Numbered from the stretch's first letter, positions 25,312 to 34,099 are shown. The stretch is DNA of 64,000 nucleotides from Mycobacterium sp. IS-1264 (GCF_001954195.1 NZ_MBES01000021.1:98255-162254); one strand, 5' to 3'. Translations and numbers: made by a program. The notes: generated from the letters alone by a model not told the origin.

Positions 25312-26531
25312 TCGCCCGGGTCGCGGCTCGGCGGGTGTTCGCTATCGGCTGTTGCGTGGTGTTGTCCGCGACGGGATGCGCATTCCACGGCCTGAATTCA
25401 CTGCCACTGCCCGGCGCGGTCGGACGCGGGCCGGGTGCCAACATCTACCACGTCGAGATCCCGAATGTCGGTACGATGGAATCGAATTCGCCGGTGATGA
25501 TCGACGATGTCGTGGTCGGCAGTGTCGGCACGATGAGGGTGCAAGGCTGGCACGCCGACGTCGAGATCTCGGTGAAGCGCGATGTCGTCGTTCCGGCCAA
25601 CGTGGTGGCCAGCGTCGGTCAAACCAGCCTGCTGGGCTCGATGCATCTGGAGCTCAATACGCCGCTCGGCCAAACGGGTAGCGGAAGGCTGCAGCCGGGC
25701 GCAACCATCCCGCTGAGCCGGTCATCGGTCTATCCGTCGACAGAGCAGACGCTGTCGTCGCTGGGGGCGGTGGTCAACGGCGGGGGACTGGGGCAGATCG
25801 GGGAAATCGTCCACAATTTCTCCGCCGCCCTGTCCGGGCGTGAGGGCGCCGTGCGTGATCTGCTTACTCGCCTCGACACGTTCGTGGGGACCCTCGACCA
25901 ACAGCGGGACAACATCGTGGACTCCATCCAGGCGCTGAACCGGCTTGCCGGCACCTTCGCCGGACAACGCGACGTCATAACCCAGGCGCTGCGCAAGGTA
26001 CCGCCCGCGCTCGATGTGCTGATCAAGGAGCGGCCGCGCCTGACGACCGCCCTGGACAAGCTTCGCGTCTTCAGCAACACCGCCACCGGACTGATCAACG
26101 ACACCCAGGCCGACCTGGTCACGAATCTCAAAAACTTGGAGCCGACCATCCGCGCGCTCGCCGACGTCGGGCCGGAGCTGGGCGCCGCGATCGCGGGGAG
26201 TTTCGTGTTCCCGTTCACCCAGAACTTCGTCGACCGAGCGGTTCGGGGCGACTACTTCAATCTGCATGTGCAGCTGGACCTGTCGATTCCGCGGCTCAAG
26301 CGCGGCCTGATGTTGGGGACCCACTGGGGCCAGCTGGACCAGCCGTTGGTACCGGCGCCCGGGGAGCCGTGGTACTTGAATTACACCCACGATCCGCTGA
26401 ATGACCCCGTGCGGCCACCGTGGGTCGATCCCAATGCGCACCCGCTGCCCCCGCTACCGGGGCCTCCGCCGAGTGCGCCCCCGCTGCCCGGCCCTCAGCC
26501 TGGTTCGGCGTCGACGGGAGCGGGTGGATAG
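25308..26531 (+). CDS. mceE: Mce family lipoprotein, MceE position
   Basis: The 407-residue product begins with a lipoprotein signal whose lipobox LSATGC ends at Cys24, so it is anchored by a lipid rather than a helix, as for LprK, LprM and LprN. The MCE domain (VGTMESNSPVMIDDVVVGSVGTM) follows near residues 55-77, then the helical part and a C-terminal proline-rich tail (LPPLPGPPPSAPPLPGPQPG). It overlaps mceD by four bases. It completes the Mce ring as the lipidated subunit. Confidence 0.94.
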   Translation: MIARVAARRVFAIGCCVVLSATGCAFHGLNSLPLPGAVGRGPGANIYHVEIPNVGTMESNSPVMIDDVVVGSVGTMRVQGWHADVEISVKRDVVVPANVVASVGQTSLLGSMHLELNTPLGQTGSGRLQPGATIPLSRSSVYPSTEQTLSSLGAVVNGGGLGQIGEIVHNFSAALSGREGAVRDLLTRLDTFVGTLDQQRDNIVDSIQALNRLAGTFAGQRDVITQALRKVPPALDVLIKERPRLTTALDKLRVFSNTATGLINDTQADLVTNLKNLEPTIRALADVGPELGAAIAGSFVFPFTQNFVDRAVRGDYFNLHVQLDLSIPRLKRGLMLGTHWGQLDQPLVPAPGEPWYLNYTHDPLNDPVRPPWVDPNAHPLPPLPGPPPSAPPLPGPQPGSASTGAGG

Positions 26532-28277
26532 ATGCTGTCGCGCTTCGTTCGGATCCAGCTGGCGATTTTTGCGATCGTCGGGGCCATTGGTGTGATCGCG
26601 ATGGTCCTCTTCTACATCCAAGTGCCGACGCTCCTGGGCCTCGGCCGGATGACGGTGACGCTGGAGCTGCCGGCTACCGGCGGCCTGTACCGGTTTTCCA
26701 ACGTGACCTACCGTGGAGTGCAAATCGGTAAGGTCACCTCGGTGGGTTTGACACCGACCGGCGCGAAAGCGACGCTGTCGCTCAACACTTCACCCAAGAT
26801 CCCCGCGGACCTGACAGCGAAGGTGCTCAGTGTGTCCGCGGTGGGTGAACAGTACGTGGACCTGCAGCCCAAAACCGATTCGCCGCCCTACTTGCACGAC
26901 GGCTCGGTAATCGCCGCGCGCGATACGACGATTCCGCAGCCGGTCGGGCCGATGCTCGATCAGGTCAACGCCTTGGTCGGCAGCATTCCGAAGACCAAAC
27001 TCGGCCAATTGCTCGACGAGTCCTTCCAGGGATTCAACGGAACCGGATACGACCTGGGATCATTGTTCGACTCGGGGGCCACGATATCCCGCGACGCCAA
27101 CGGCGTCGTCGATCGTACCCAGACCCTCACCGAAGACACTGGGCCGCTGCTGGATTCGCAAGCACGCACCACCGATTCGATCCGGACGTGGGCACGTAGC
27201 CTCGCCGGGATTACGGACGTCTTCGCAAACGATGATTCAAACGTTCGCACCATACTGCGAAACGGCCCCGAAGCCGCGAACGAAGCATCCCGGCTTCTCG
27301 AACAAATCAAGCCGACGCTGCCGGTGTTGCTTGCCAACCTGACCACCATCGGCCAGATCGGCGTGACCTACCATCCCTCGCTGGAGCAGCTGCTGGTGTT
27401 GCTGCCGAACGCGGTTGCCGTTGAGCAAGCCGCCGCCCCCGGAAACCATCCCGAGGGGACGGCCCAAGGCGACTTCGCACTCACGATCGACGATCCGCCG
27501 ATTTGCACGGTTGGCTTCATCCCGCAAAGCCAATGGCGATCCCCGGACGACCTCTCCGACATCGACACACCGGATGGGTTGTATTGCAAACTCCCGCAGG
27601 ATTCGCCGCTCTCGGTTCGCGGCGCCCGCAACTATCCGTGCATGGGTCACCCCGGCAAGCGCGCGCCTACCGTCGAAATCTGCAACAGCGACAAGCCGTT
27701 CATGCCGCTGGCGATGCGTCAGCACGTCCTCGGTCCCTCGCCGATCGATCCGAATCTGATCGCCCAGGGCATTCCGATCGATGATCGGGTTAACCCCAAC
27801 GAAAGAACCTTCGGCCCGGTCGAGGGAACGCCACTGCCGCCGGGGGCGGTGCCGCGCGGCACGCCCGCGGGCCCGCGCGGAGAAAATCCGCCACCGGGCA
27901 CGATTGGCGCAGCTGTTCCGCCGGTGCCGTCGTCGGGGCCGCCCCCGCTGGCACCCATGTCGAGAATGTCGGCTGACCTCGCGGCCATAGCGCCACTCGA
28001 CGTCCCCGCGGCAGGTGAACTTCCAGCACCACCCGCCGCGCCGGCACCACCTGCGGCTCCCGATCCCGCGCCGGCGGACTCGACCGGCGACGGAGGCGCC
28101 CAGGCCGCGCCAAGCTCGTTCGGAGGCAACGTATCTAAGCCGGCGCCCTCGGTCGTGGTGGCAAAATACGATCCGCGTACGGGTCGTTATGTTGGTCCGG
28201 ATGGGAAGCTGTACCAGCAGTCGGATCTCGCGACGTCGAAAGCGCCCAAGACGTGGCAGGACTTGCTTCCCACCTGA
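26532..28277 (+). CDS. mceF: Mce family protein, MceF position, long C-terminal extension
   Basis: The 581-residue product follows mceE without a spacer. It has one membrane helix (residues 8-32), an MCE domain (GGLYRFSNVTYRGVQIGKVTSV, about 50-70) and the needle region. A cysteine-containing C-terminal domain (PPICTVGF, LYCKLPQD, NYPCMGHPGKRAPTVEICNSD) and a tail of about 180 residues rich in proline and alanine follow. It ends with a VAKYDPRTGRYVGPDGKLYQQSDL motif, typical of MceF C-termini. The gene closes the operon. Confidence 0.93.
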   Translation: MLSRFVRIQLAIFAIVGAIGVIAMVLFYIQVPTLLGLGRMTVTLELPATGGLYRFSNVTYRGVQIGKVTSVGLTPTGAKATLSLNTSPKIPADLTAKVLSVSAVGEQYVDLQPKTDSPPYLHDGSVIAARDTTIPQPVGPMLDQVNALVGSIPKTKLGQLLDESFQGFNGTGYDLGSLFDSGATISRDANGVVDRTQTLTEDTGPLLDSQARTTDSIRTWARSLAGITDVFANDDSNVRTILRNGPEAANEASRLLEQIKPTLPVLLANLTTIGQIGVTYHPSLEQLLVLLPNAVAVEQAAAPGNHPEGTAQGDFALTIDDPPICTVGFIPQSQWRSPDDLSDIDTPDGLYCKLPQDSPLSVRGARNYPCMGHPGKRAPTVEICNSDKPFMPLAMRQHVLGPSPIDPNLIAQGIPIDDRVNPNERTFGPVEGTPLPPGAVPRGTPAGPRGENPPPGTIGAAVPPVPSSGPPPLAPMSRMSADLAAIAPLDVPAAGELPAPPAAPAPPAAPDPAPADSTGDGGAQAAPSSFGGNVSKPAPSVVVAKYDPRTGRYVGPDGKLYQQSDLATSKAPKTWQDLLPT

Positions 28278-28293
28278 AGCTAAAAACCTTCGA

Positions 28294-28815
28294 TCAGGCT
28301 AACTTGTCCAGGCGTAACGGCATCATGATGTCGAGCCACTTGTTTTGCCCGCAGGCACCACTCGGGCCGACCGTCTTGTCCTTGCCGGCCATGGTCGGCG
28401 ACCCGAGTTGGTATTCACCGTTGACGTCCACCGGATAGAAATAGAAGGTCTGCTGCCCGGTGTACGCCCTACCGTCCTCGCACCGTTCCCAGTCCGGCAC
28501 ATCGCGTTTGATCTTCCACATCTGTCCATCATTCATATAAAGGGGCGCGCTCCATCCCTGGTCGCTTGTCACCGTGCCGTGGCATTCCTGAAACGTCACG
28601 CACGACGAGCTGATGGTCCATGTCTGGATGACCGTCGCCTCGCCGAAGTACTGATCATTGAGCTGGGCATAGTCGCCGATGGACGTGGCGCGGTACGTCC
28701 CGTTGATGGCCACTTCTTCCTTCGTCGTTGCCTGCGCAGTGGATGCCGTCGCCAAACCGCCGAATACGGTGGCAGCCACCAGCGTTGCGGCGGTGAGTGT
28801 TTCAACTGAACGCAT
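28294..28815 (-). CDS. Secreted protein of unknown function, next to mce operon
   Basis: ATG 28815 has GAGGAG seven bases upstream. The 173-residue product starts with a Sec signal peptide (hydrophobic VETLTAATLVAATVFGGLAT, then AQA). The mature part has six cysteines, in SSCVTFQECHG, ERCEDGR and SGACGQ, with aromatic-rich strands such as TFYFYPVD, suggesting a small disulfide-bonded beta domain. It is convergent with mceF, with a 16-base gap. Similar secreted proteins occur beside other mycobacterial mce loci as I recall, but the function is unknown. Confidence 0.72.
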   Translation of the reverse strand: MRSVETLTAATLVAATVFGGLATASTAQATTKEEVAINGTYRATSIGDYAQLNDQYFGEATVIQTWTISSSCVTFQECHGTVTSDQGWSAPLYMNDGQMWKIKRDVPDWERCEDGRAYTGQQTFYFYPVDVNGEYQLGSPTMAGKDKTVGPSGACGQNKWLDIMMPLRLDKLA

Positions 28816-28939
28816 CAGGTGCTCCTCGACGCGCAATATTTGGCCGACATTGTTTAGGCCGATTTCGGCTTTTCGTGAAATGAGATTAACACCGCTTCGG
28901 CCCCGACAAAATGCTGATTCGAAGCGAACATCGCAGCGC

Positions 28940-29560
28940 TCATCCGATGGGGTCGAAGTTCGCGATCAGCCAGGAACCGTTGACCTTCGTCAGCGTGACC
29001 AGGATGCTGCTGGTGGTCTTTACGGGTTCTGACTTCTTCTTGCTTGCGGTGGTCTGGTCGACGAACACCAGAACCACAGCCGAATCCGGATGCAAGTCCG
29101 AAATGGCGGCCCGAATCACCTTGGCGGTCGCCGTCAGTTGCCCCTGCTGCGCCCCCGCCGCGATCTCTTCGCTGAATTTTTTGTAGTAGCCCAAAAAGCC
29201 GCCGGTCAAATGCGATCTCGCCTTGGCGAAATCACGATCGAGACTCTCGTAGGAGTACGAAAGCAGCGCCACGGCGCCGTCCGAAGCCGCCTGGATGGCT
29301 CGGTGCGCCGCGGCATCGTCGATCTGCCGATCCGGACGGTACAGAATGAAGAACAAACTAGCGGCGGCTCCCACCGCGGCAACGACCAACGCTGTCGCGA
29401 CTATTGAACGCCAACGCGCCAGGCACCGGCGGGTCCAGCGCCGGATCGCGGTCAGCCTGCTGACGCTGGCCGATCCTCCGTCTTCGGCGCGGGGCGGAGC
29501 CTCCGTGCTGTCAACCGCTGTTTCGCTGCTTTCCAGCGACGAGCCGTGCTCGACAGTCAT
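28940..29560 (-). CDS. Mce-associated membrane protein (Mas family)
   Basis: The 206-residue product starts at ATG 29560, overlapping the stop of the upstream Mas gene. An N-terminal polar part and a basic RRWTRRCLARWR stretch lead into one membrane helix (IVATALVVAAVGAAASLFFIL, about 60-80). A periplasmic NTF2-like domain ends in VNGSWLIANFDPIG, a Mas signature. These proteins are thought to stabilise or assist Mce complexes. Unlike the usual order, the pair is on the opposite strand from the mce genes. Confidence 0.85.
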   Translation of the reverse strand: MTVEHGSSLESSETAVDSTEAPPRAEDGGSASVSRLTAIRRWTRRCLARWRSIVATALVVAAVGAAASLFFILYRPDRQIDDAAAHRAIQAASDGAVALLSYSYESLDRDFAKARSHLTGGFLGYYKKFSEEIAAGAQQGQLTATAKVIRAAISDLHPDSAVVLVFVDQTTASKKKSEPVKTTSSILVTLTKVNGSWLIANFDPIG

Positions 29561-30306
29561 TGCAGGTAGTCGACTTTCGACATCTTGAACTGACCGCCAT
29601 CGCGGTTGAGGTTGACGCTCATCCGCCACAAGGCCGGTGGCGGTTTGACGTTATCCGGGCCAGTGGCATCGGATTTCGCCACCACAAGCACGACTCCCGA
29701 ATTGTCGCTCATCGACTCCACCGCAACGGCTTCCACGGTCACCTTGCTGCCGACTTTCGAATCTTCCGCCTTCTTGACCATGAGGGCTGACATCGCGGAC
29801 AGTTGGGTCTTGAGGTCGCCCGTAGAGGCGTCGATCATGCGCTGGACGTCGTCCCTGGCGTGGTTGGGGTCAATCGACATCAGGGCCGTGACCGCTTGCC
29901 GGGCTGCCGCAGTGAAGTCCGCGGCGACCTGCCGTTTGTGCGTGATGGCGTGGTGCTGCCACACCATGTAGCCGCTCGCGCCAAGGGAAGCGGAGGCGAG
30001 GACGACGCCGACGCCAACGGCTACTGTTTTCCGCCCTGGGCGGCGAAGCCACCGTGGCCTAGCGGGACGGCGCAGCAACCGTCGTCTCCACCGCGACAAC
30101 TTCCCGGGGCGCCGCTCGACATCGTCGGGGTAGGCGTCATCGTCCGTAGTCTCGGCCGCCCGGCGCAGCCGTTCGAGGCGTGCCCGCGCCGCCTCCGCGC
30201 GCGCTTCCGCTTGGGCGACTTCGTCCTCTATGTCCGCTTGCGAGGGGGGCGCTTCGGCGCCCGAGTCGACCCCTGGGCGAGATTGTGGTTCGTCGGGATC
30301 GCTCAT
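29557..30306 (-). CDS. Mce-associated membrane protein (Mas family)
   Basis: From ATG 30306 (GGGGG upstream) the product has 249 residues. Residues 15-55 form a charged coiled-coil-like stretch (AQAEARAEAARARLERLRRA), then comes a basic region, one membrane helix (VAVGVGVVLASASLGASGYMVW, near 95-116) and a periplasmic NTF2-like domain ending in WRMSVNLNRDGGQFKMSKVDYLQ. Layout and ending fit Mas proteins. It overlaps the second Mas gene by ATGA and is the first gene of this two-gene unit. Confidence 0.85.
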   Translation of the reverse strand: MSDPDEPQSRPGVDSGAEAPPSQADIEDEVAQAEARAEAARARLERLRRAAETTDDDAYPDDVERRPGKLSRWRRRLLRRPARPRWLRRPGRKTVAVGVGVVLASASLGASGYMVWQHHAITHKRQVAADFTAAARQAVTALMSIDPNHARDDVQRMIDASTGDLKTQLSAMSALMVKKAEDSKVGSKVTVEAVAVESMSDNSGVVLVVAKSDATGPDNVKPPPALWRMSVNLNRDGGQFKMSKVDYLQ

Positions 30307-30482
30307 ATCCCCCGGGTCATGCACGGAGAATGAGCTTATCACCCTGGACCGGGCGGACACCGCCGTCGTTGGAAGGGTGCCTCAGTGTCTCTTAACATGC
30401 GCAGATGCGGGTCCGTCAGGGAACTGCGGGTGTGCGGTCCCGAGGCGATCCGGGCGCCGATGGCTCGTTGTCTCAGAGGATC

Positions 30483-30499
30483 TTCTCCAACTAGGAGAA
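30483..30499. promoter_or_regulatory. Inverted repeat TTCTCC-N5-GGAGAA upstream of a secreted protein
   Basis: A perfect 6+6 inverted repeat with a 5-base centre lies 41 bases before the GTG at 30540. It could be an operator or a short hairpin. Half-sites resemble the GAGAAT element but are arranged in the opposite order. Confidence 0.3.
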
Positions 30500-30539
30500 T
30501 TTTCTTTCCAGTCCTTTTCGGGTGTGGCAAAGTAATGGG

Positions 30540-30941
30540 GTGCGATCGATCGTGGCGTTGTTTGCTGCGTTGCTCGGCGCCGGTCTGCTGGCGGCGCCGC
30601 CCGCCTCCGCGGGGCCGACGGTGTGCGATTATCCCGACTGCACTCCCGGCATCATGCCGCATCAGGTCCTCGGCGCGCCGTGTGACAACACCACCTACTA
30701 CGCCTTCGGGACCGCGGACTATTACGTATCTTTCGCGTCCGAGCCTGGACGGCTGATGTTCTGCGGCTCGCCGAGAAGGTACCAGCCGCGATGGTTCCGG
30801 TCACCTCCGATGGCGGGAATCAAGGAGGAAGGCGCCGAGTGCCACCAGTACCTGAACTACGTCGCGCAGGCGCCGGATGGTCTGTTCCTGATCTGCATAG
30901 CGCATGACGGTGTGACGACGTGGGTTCGCGCCGACACTTAG
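30540..30941 (+). CDS. Small secreted protein with cysteine pairs
   Basis: From GTG 30540 the product has 133 residues: a Sec signal peptide (VRSIVALFAALLGAGLLAAPPASA) with an ASA cleavage site, then about 110 mature residues. Six cysteines lie in VCDYPDC, APCDN, LMFCGSP, GAECHQ and LICIAHD. This looks like the small disulfide-rich exported proteins common in mycobacteria. The start is not certain, because the ribosome site is weak and GTG 30522 is also in frame. No function was recognised. Confidence 0.68.
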   Translation: MRSIVALFAALLGAGLLAAPPASAGPTVCDYPDCTPGIMPHQVLGAPCDNTTYYAFGTADYYVSFASEPGRLMFCGSPRRYQPRWFRSPPMAGIKEEGAECHQYLNYVAQAPDGLFLICIAHDGVTTWVRADT

Positions 30942-30967
30942 CCGCAACGGATTCCGCGAACCACGCC

Positions 30968-31546
30968 CTACACCGCGTCGAAGAGACGATGAATTATGCG
31001 GAGCAATTGGGCCCGCAGCGTGTCGTCGTCGATGTCGGCCACCAGGGGTGACACCACCCCGACCGCGATGGCACCCGACAGCGCCGCCGCCGACACCCGC
31101 GCGTCCTCGGCGGAGTCGTTGACCAGCACACCGTAGAGCCGCTGAATGAATTGCTGGAAGGGTTCGTGCTCGGCCAGCAATCTCACGATGACGGGGTCGA
31201 ACTGCAGGGTGCTCGCCGCGCCGCGACGTTCGATGGCGACGTCGATGACCCGGTCGAGCAGCAGCTCTCGTGCCTTGATCGGGTGGTCGTGCGCCTCCGC
31301 TGCTTCCAGGGCCTCCTCGAGACCCCCGAGTTCGCGCTCGGTGAGCGCGATGACGATCTGTTCCTTCGTTTTGAATTGGTGATACACCGCCGCCTTGGTG
31401 ACTCCGATCTTGTCGGCGATCATCTGCAGCGAGGTTCCGCCGGCACCGTGCTCCGCGATCAACTGCAGCGCGGCATCCAGGATGCGCGTTTGCGCGGCGC
31501 TGCGCGTGATGAAACGAAACCCGCTCCTGGTCTGAGCCGTAACCAC
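30968..31546 (-). CDS. TetR family regulator of the oxidase-like operon
   Basis: The 192-residue product has a clear TetR helix-turn-helix, MIADKIGVTKAAVYHQFKTKEQIV around residues 42-65. The GTG start at 31546 lies six bases after a TAGGCT -10 box (31558 to 31553 on the minus strand), so the message is probably leaderless. The box overlaps one of two perfect TAGCCGATCGGCTA palindromes between this gene and the divergent operon at 31645. Autoregulation and repression of that operon are the simplest reading. The ligand is unknown. Confidence 0.87.
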   Translation of the reverse strand: MVTAQTRSGFRFITRSAAQTRILDAALQLIAEHGAGGTSLQMIADKIGVTKAAVYHQFKTKEQIVIALTERELGGLEEALEAAEAHDHPIKARELLLDRVIDVAIERRGAASTLQFDPVIVRLLAEHEPFQQFIQRLYGVLVNDSAEDARVSAAALSGAIAVGVVSPLVADIDDDTLRAQLLRIIHRLFDAV

Positions 31547-31556
31547 AACGAGAGCC

Positions 31557-31614
31557 TAGCCGATCGGCTATTGACCGGGAATAGCCGATCGGCTAGTTTC
31601 GCGACTAGCCGATC
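31557..31614. promoter_or_regulatory. Tandem perfect TetR operators TAGCCGATCGGCTA
   Basis: Two copies of the 14-base palindrome TAGCCGATCGGCTA lie at 31557-31570 and 31582-31595, 25 bases apart, with a third half-copy TAGCCGATC at 31606-31614. They fill the gap between the TetR gene and the membrane-protein operon and overlap the TetR gene's -10 box. Confidence 0.75.
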
Positions 31615-31644
31615 CCGCGAAACGGCCGGTGGAAGGAGTCGTTG

Positions 31645-32424
31645 ATGTCCAACGTCGACGAGAACGAAGTTTGGAGAACGCCCCGAGTTGCGTTGCGGCG
31701 CATCGACGGCGAGCTGATCCTGCTCTGGACGTTGCCCGCGACCGTGATCATCTTCGTCGGCTGCTTTTTCCTGTTTCCGGGCTTCAATCCGCCGATGTCA
31801 CCCAGCATGTCGGCCGATCAGGTGGCCGCGTTCTATCGCGATCCGGCCCGCCTGCCGCAGATCCGCTACAGCATGATCGTGTTCAACTGGTTCGGGGTGT
31901 GTCTCGTCCCGATTCTGACCCTCATCGTGATGCAGATCCGCAGGATGGCGCATCGCACGTCGATCTTCTCCTACGCGATGCTGGGCTGTGTTGCCGGCGG
32001 GCCCACCCTGTTCCTCGTCGCCAACGTCTGCTGGCTGCTGGCCGCCTTTCGCCCGGAGCGCAGTCCCGAGTTGACTCAGCTGCTCAACGATTTCGGCTGG
32101 ATCACGTTCACCATCGTGGTCCCCTTTCTGATAGGGCAAAGCTTGATCCTCGCGGTGGCAATCTATTTCGACGATCAGCCGCGCCCGATATTCCCGCGGT
32201 GGGTGGCCCACTTCAACCTTTTGGTAGCCGCCGCGCTGATCCCCGCGGCCTTCGTGGGCGTGTCATTGACCGGCCCGCTCGCATGGGACGGGCTCCTGTC
32301 GTTCTGGGTGAAAAACGTTGCCATTGCGGTCTGGATCGTCGTGATGGGCGTCGTGTTGGGGCGGGCCGTCTATCGCGAGCGCGCTGAGTACCGGCAGCGC
32401 GACGAAGAACTGGTCACCGCATGA
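31645..32424 (+). CDS. Multi-span membrane protein, first of a paralogous pair
   Basis: ATG 31645 has GGAAGGAG upstream. The 259-residue product has about six hydrophobic segments and charged ends, with no signal peptide. The segment PRWVAHFNLL near residue 185 and LAWDGLLSFWVKN near 210 have close counterparts in the next gene, so the two arose by duplication. No redox-ligand or enzyme motif was recognised. It is the first gene of a four-gene operon with NorE- and NorF-like subunits, which suggests a respiratory or oxidase-related membrane complex. Confidence 0.75.
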   Translation: MSNVDENEVWRTPRVALRRIDGELILLWTLPATVIIFVGCFFLFPGFNPPMSPSMSADQVAAFYRDPARLPQIRYSMIVFNWFGVCLVPILTLIVMQIRRMAHRTSIFSYAMLGCVAGGPTLFLVANVCWLLAAFRPERSPELTQLLNDFGWITFTIVVPFLIGQSLILAVAIYFDDQPRPIFPRWVAHFNLLVAAALIPAAFVGVSLTGPLAWDGLLSFWVKNVAIAVWIVVMGVVLGRAVYRERAEYRQRDEELVTA

Positions 32425-33236
32425 GCGTGGTGCTGACACCGCAGGCATCCGAGGCCATCCCGCCCGCGGGCCCCCTGCATCGCCGGATCGCCTGGCACCT
32501 GTTCCGCGGCCCCAAGCGCGAGCTGTGGCTGGCCTGGACGACGGTCGTCGTCTTTTACAACTTGTTTTTCCCGATGTTCTTCATCGTGGCGCAAGTCCAG
32601 CCCCCGCCGCAGCCGACCTGGGATCTCGCGACGCAGGTCCACTGGTTTCACGAACGGCACCTCGGGATACCGATCGGCTTTGGCATCATCTTCGCCGTCA
32701 CGGGCATGACCGCGGTGAGCAATGCGCTCATCGCGTATTCGATGCGACGCATGTCGGTCAGCCGCGCGTTCGGGTACTCGTATCTGGTTATCTACTCGCT
32801 CAGCGCGATTCCCGGCATGCTGCTGCTTTGCATCGCGCTGATCGTCGCGACGATGCGGCCCGAGCGAGACCCCGAAGCGCTCGGCTGGCTCTACGATTTC
32901 GCCTTCCTCTCTTTCGACGGGACCATGGGAGTTTTCCTGATCGGCTCGCTGATCTGGATGCTCGCGATCCTGCTCGACCGAAATCGGGTGTTCCCCAAGT
33001 GGTTCGGCTATCTGAACCTGTGCAATGCGCTAACTGAGGTCGTCGTGGCACCGTGCTGGATCTTCCGGCGTGGCGTGCTGGCATGGAATGGGCAGATCGC
33101 TTGGTGGCTGGACATGGTCGTGTTCGGCGTCTACCAGGTCACCTTCATTGTCATGCTGTTTCGGATGATCCAGCGCGAGGACTTCGGCGACGGGCCGCTG
33201 CCCGACCCTGCGCGCAAAGGGGTGGCCGCGTCATGA
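32421..33236 (+). CDS. Multi-span membrane protein, second of a paralogous pair
   Basis: The 271-residue product overlaps the previous gene by four bases and is predicted to cross the membrane about six times. PKWFGYLNLC near residue 192 and LAWNGQIAWWLDM near 217 match the neighbour's segments. Histidines are few (LHRRIAWH, VHWFHERH), so heme ligation of oxidase type is not evident. No family name was recognised. It is translated with the NorE-like gene through an ATGA overlap. Confidence 0.75.
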   Translation: MSVVLTPQASEAIPPAGPLHRRIAWHLFRGPKRELWLAWTTVVVFYNLFFPMFFIVAQVQPPPQPTWDLATQVHWFHERHLGIPIGFGIIFAVTGMTAVSNALIAYSMRRMSVSRAFGYSYLVIYSLSAIPGMLLLCIALIVATMRPERDPEALGWLYDFAFLSFDGTMGVFLIGSLIWMLAILLDRNRVFPKWFGYLNLCNALTEVVVAPCWIFRRGVLAWNGQIAWWLDMVVFGVYQVTFIVMLFRMIQREDFGDGPLPDPARKGVAAS

Positions 33237-33811
33237 CCGAGCTTGCCGATAAGACCAAGAGCGCCAGGTTCGTGCCGGGACAGCCCGACATGTGGGCCTT
33301 CGTATTGTTCGAGACCCTAGTCTTCACAGGGTATTTCGGCTTTTACCTGTTCTATCGTGCCCGCAGCCCGGAGCTCTTCTTGCATTCCCAGGCGCACCTG
33401 GATCTGCGTATCGGGGTCTTCAACACCCTGGTGTTGCTGCTGAGCTCCTGGTCGGTGGCGCGCTGCGTGCAGTCGGCTCGTGCCGGCGCCTACCGAGCGG
33501 CGCTGCGCGACGTGTACATCACGGCCGCATTCGCCGGAATCTTCCTGTTTTTCAAGGTGTTCGAGTGGGCCCGGTTGGTCCACATGGGAAATGGCTTTGC
33601 GAGCAACGACTTCTTCACCTACTACTTCTTCCTCACCGGGATCCACTTCGTGCACCTGCTGATCGGCTTTGTCGTTCTGGGCGTCATCGTCTACCAACTT
33701 CGAGGTCCCGCGCGGCGGTTCCAGGAGCTGGTCGAAACGTGCGCGACCTATTGGCACACTGTCGACTTCCTCTGGGTGCTCATATTCGCGATGCTGTACG
33801 TGGTGAGGTGA
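33233..33811 (+). CDS. Cytochrome c oxidase subunit III-like protein (NorE type)
   Basis: The 192-residue product has five membrane segments and matches the subunit III/NorE pattern: PGQPDMWAFVLFETLVFTGYF at residues 15-35, then FFKVFEWARL near 103, and FTYYFFLTGIHFVHLLIGFVVLG and ETCATYWHTVDFLWVLIF near the end. These are the conserved helices of heme-copper oxidase subunit III without the extra N-terminal helices. No subunit I or II lies in the window. In denitrifiers NorE supports nitric oxide reductase, but here its partner is unknown. Confidence 0.88.
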   Translation: MTELADKTKSARFVPGQPDMWAFVLFETLVFTGYFGFYLFYRARSPELFLHSQAHLDLRIGVFNTLVLLLSSWSVARCVQSARAGAYRAALRDVYITAAFAGIFLFFKVFEWARLVHMGNGFASNDFFTYYFFLTGIHFVHLLIGFVVLGVIVYQLRGPARRFQELVETCATYWHTVDFLWVLIFAMLYVVR

Positions 33812-33814
33812 TCG

Positions 33815-34096
33815 GTGATCAAATTCAACAAGCGGCTTCTGATCGTTTGGCTGGTGCTGGCGTCGCTCACCTTGGGCTATCTCTGGATAGACCACGCCGA
33901 TCGATCGAACGCCGCCAGCGCCGTCGTCACGTCAAGCGTGATCGTGATCGCAGTCGTCAAGGTGCGCATCATCTTTCGAGAATTCATGGAGGTTCGTCAG
34001 GCTCCGGTTTTGCTATGCCGCCTGACCGACGCCTGGGTCGTGCTCATCGCGGCAAGCATGCTCGCCTGCTACTTCATCGGCATGCAGGTCGGGTAA
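33815..34096 (+). CDS. Cytochrome c oxidase subunit IV-like protein (NorF type)
   Basis: The 93-residue product starts at GTG 33815, three bases after the NorE-like gene, and has three hydrophobic segments. The central VKVRIIFREFMEVRQAP segment is the hallmark of prokaryotic subunit IV/NorF proteins. Such proteins pair with subunit III-like proteins in assembling or tuning heme-copper oxidases. It is the last gene of the operon and is convergent with the P450 gene, four bases away. Confidence 0.85.
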   Translation: MIKFNKRLLIVWLVLASLTLGYLWIDHADRSNAASAVVTSSVIVIAVVKVRIIFREFMEVRQAPVLLCRLTDAWVVLIAASMLACYFIGMQVG

Positions 34097-34099
34097 TTC

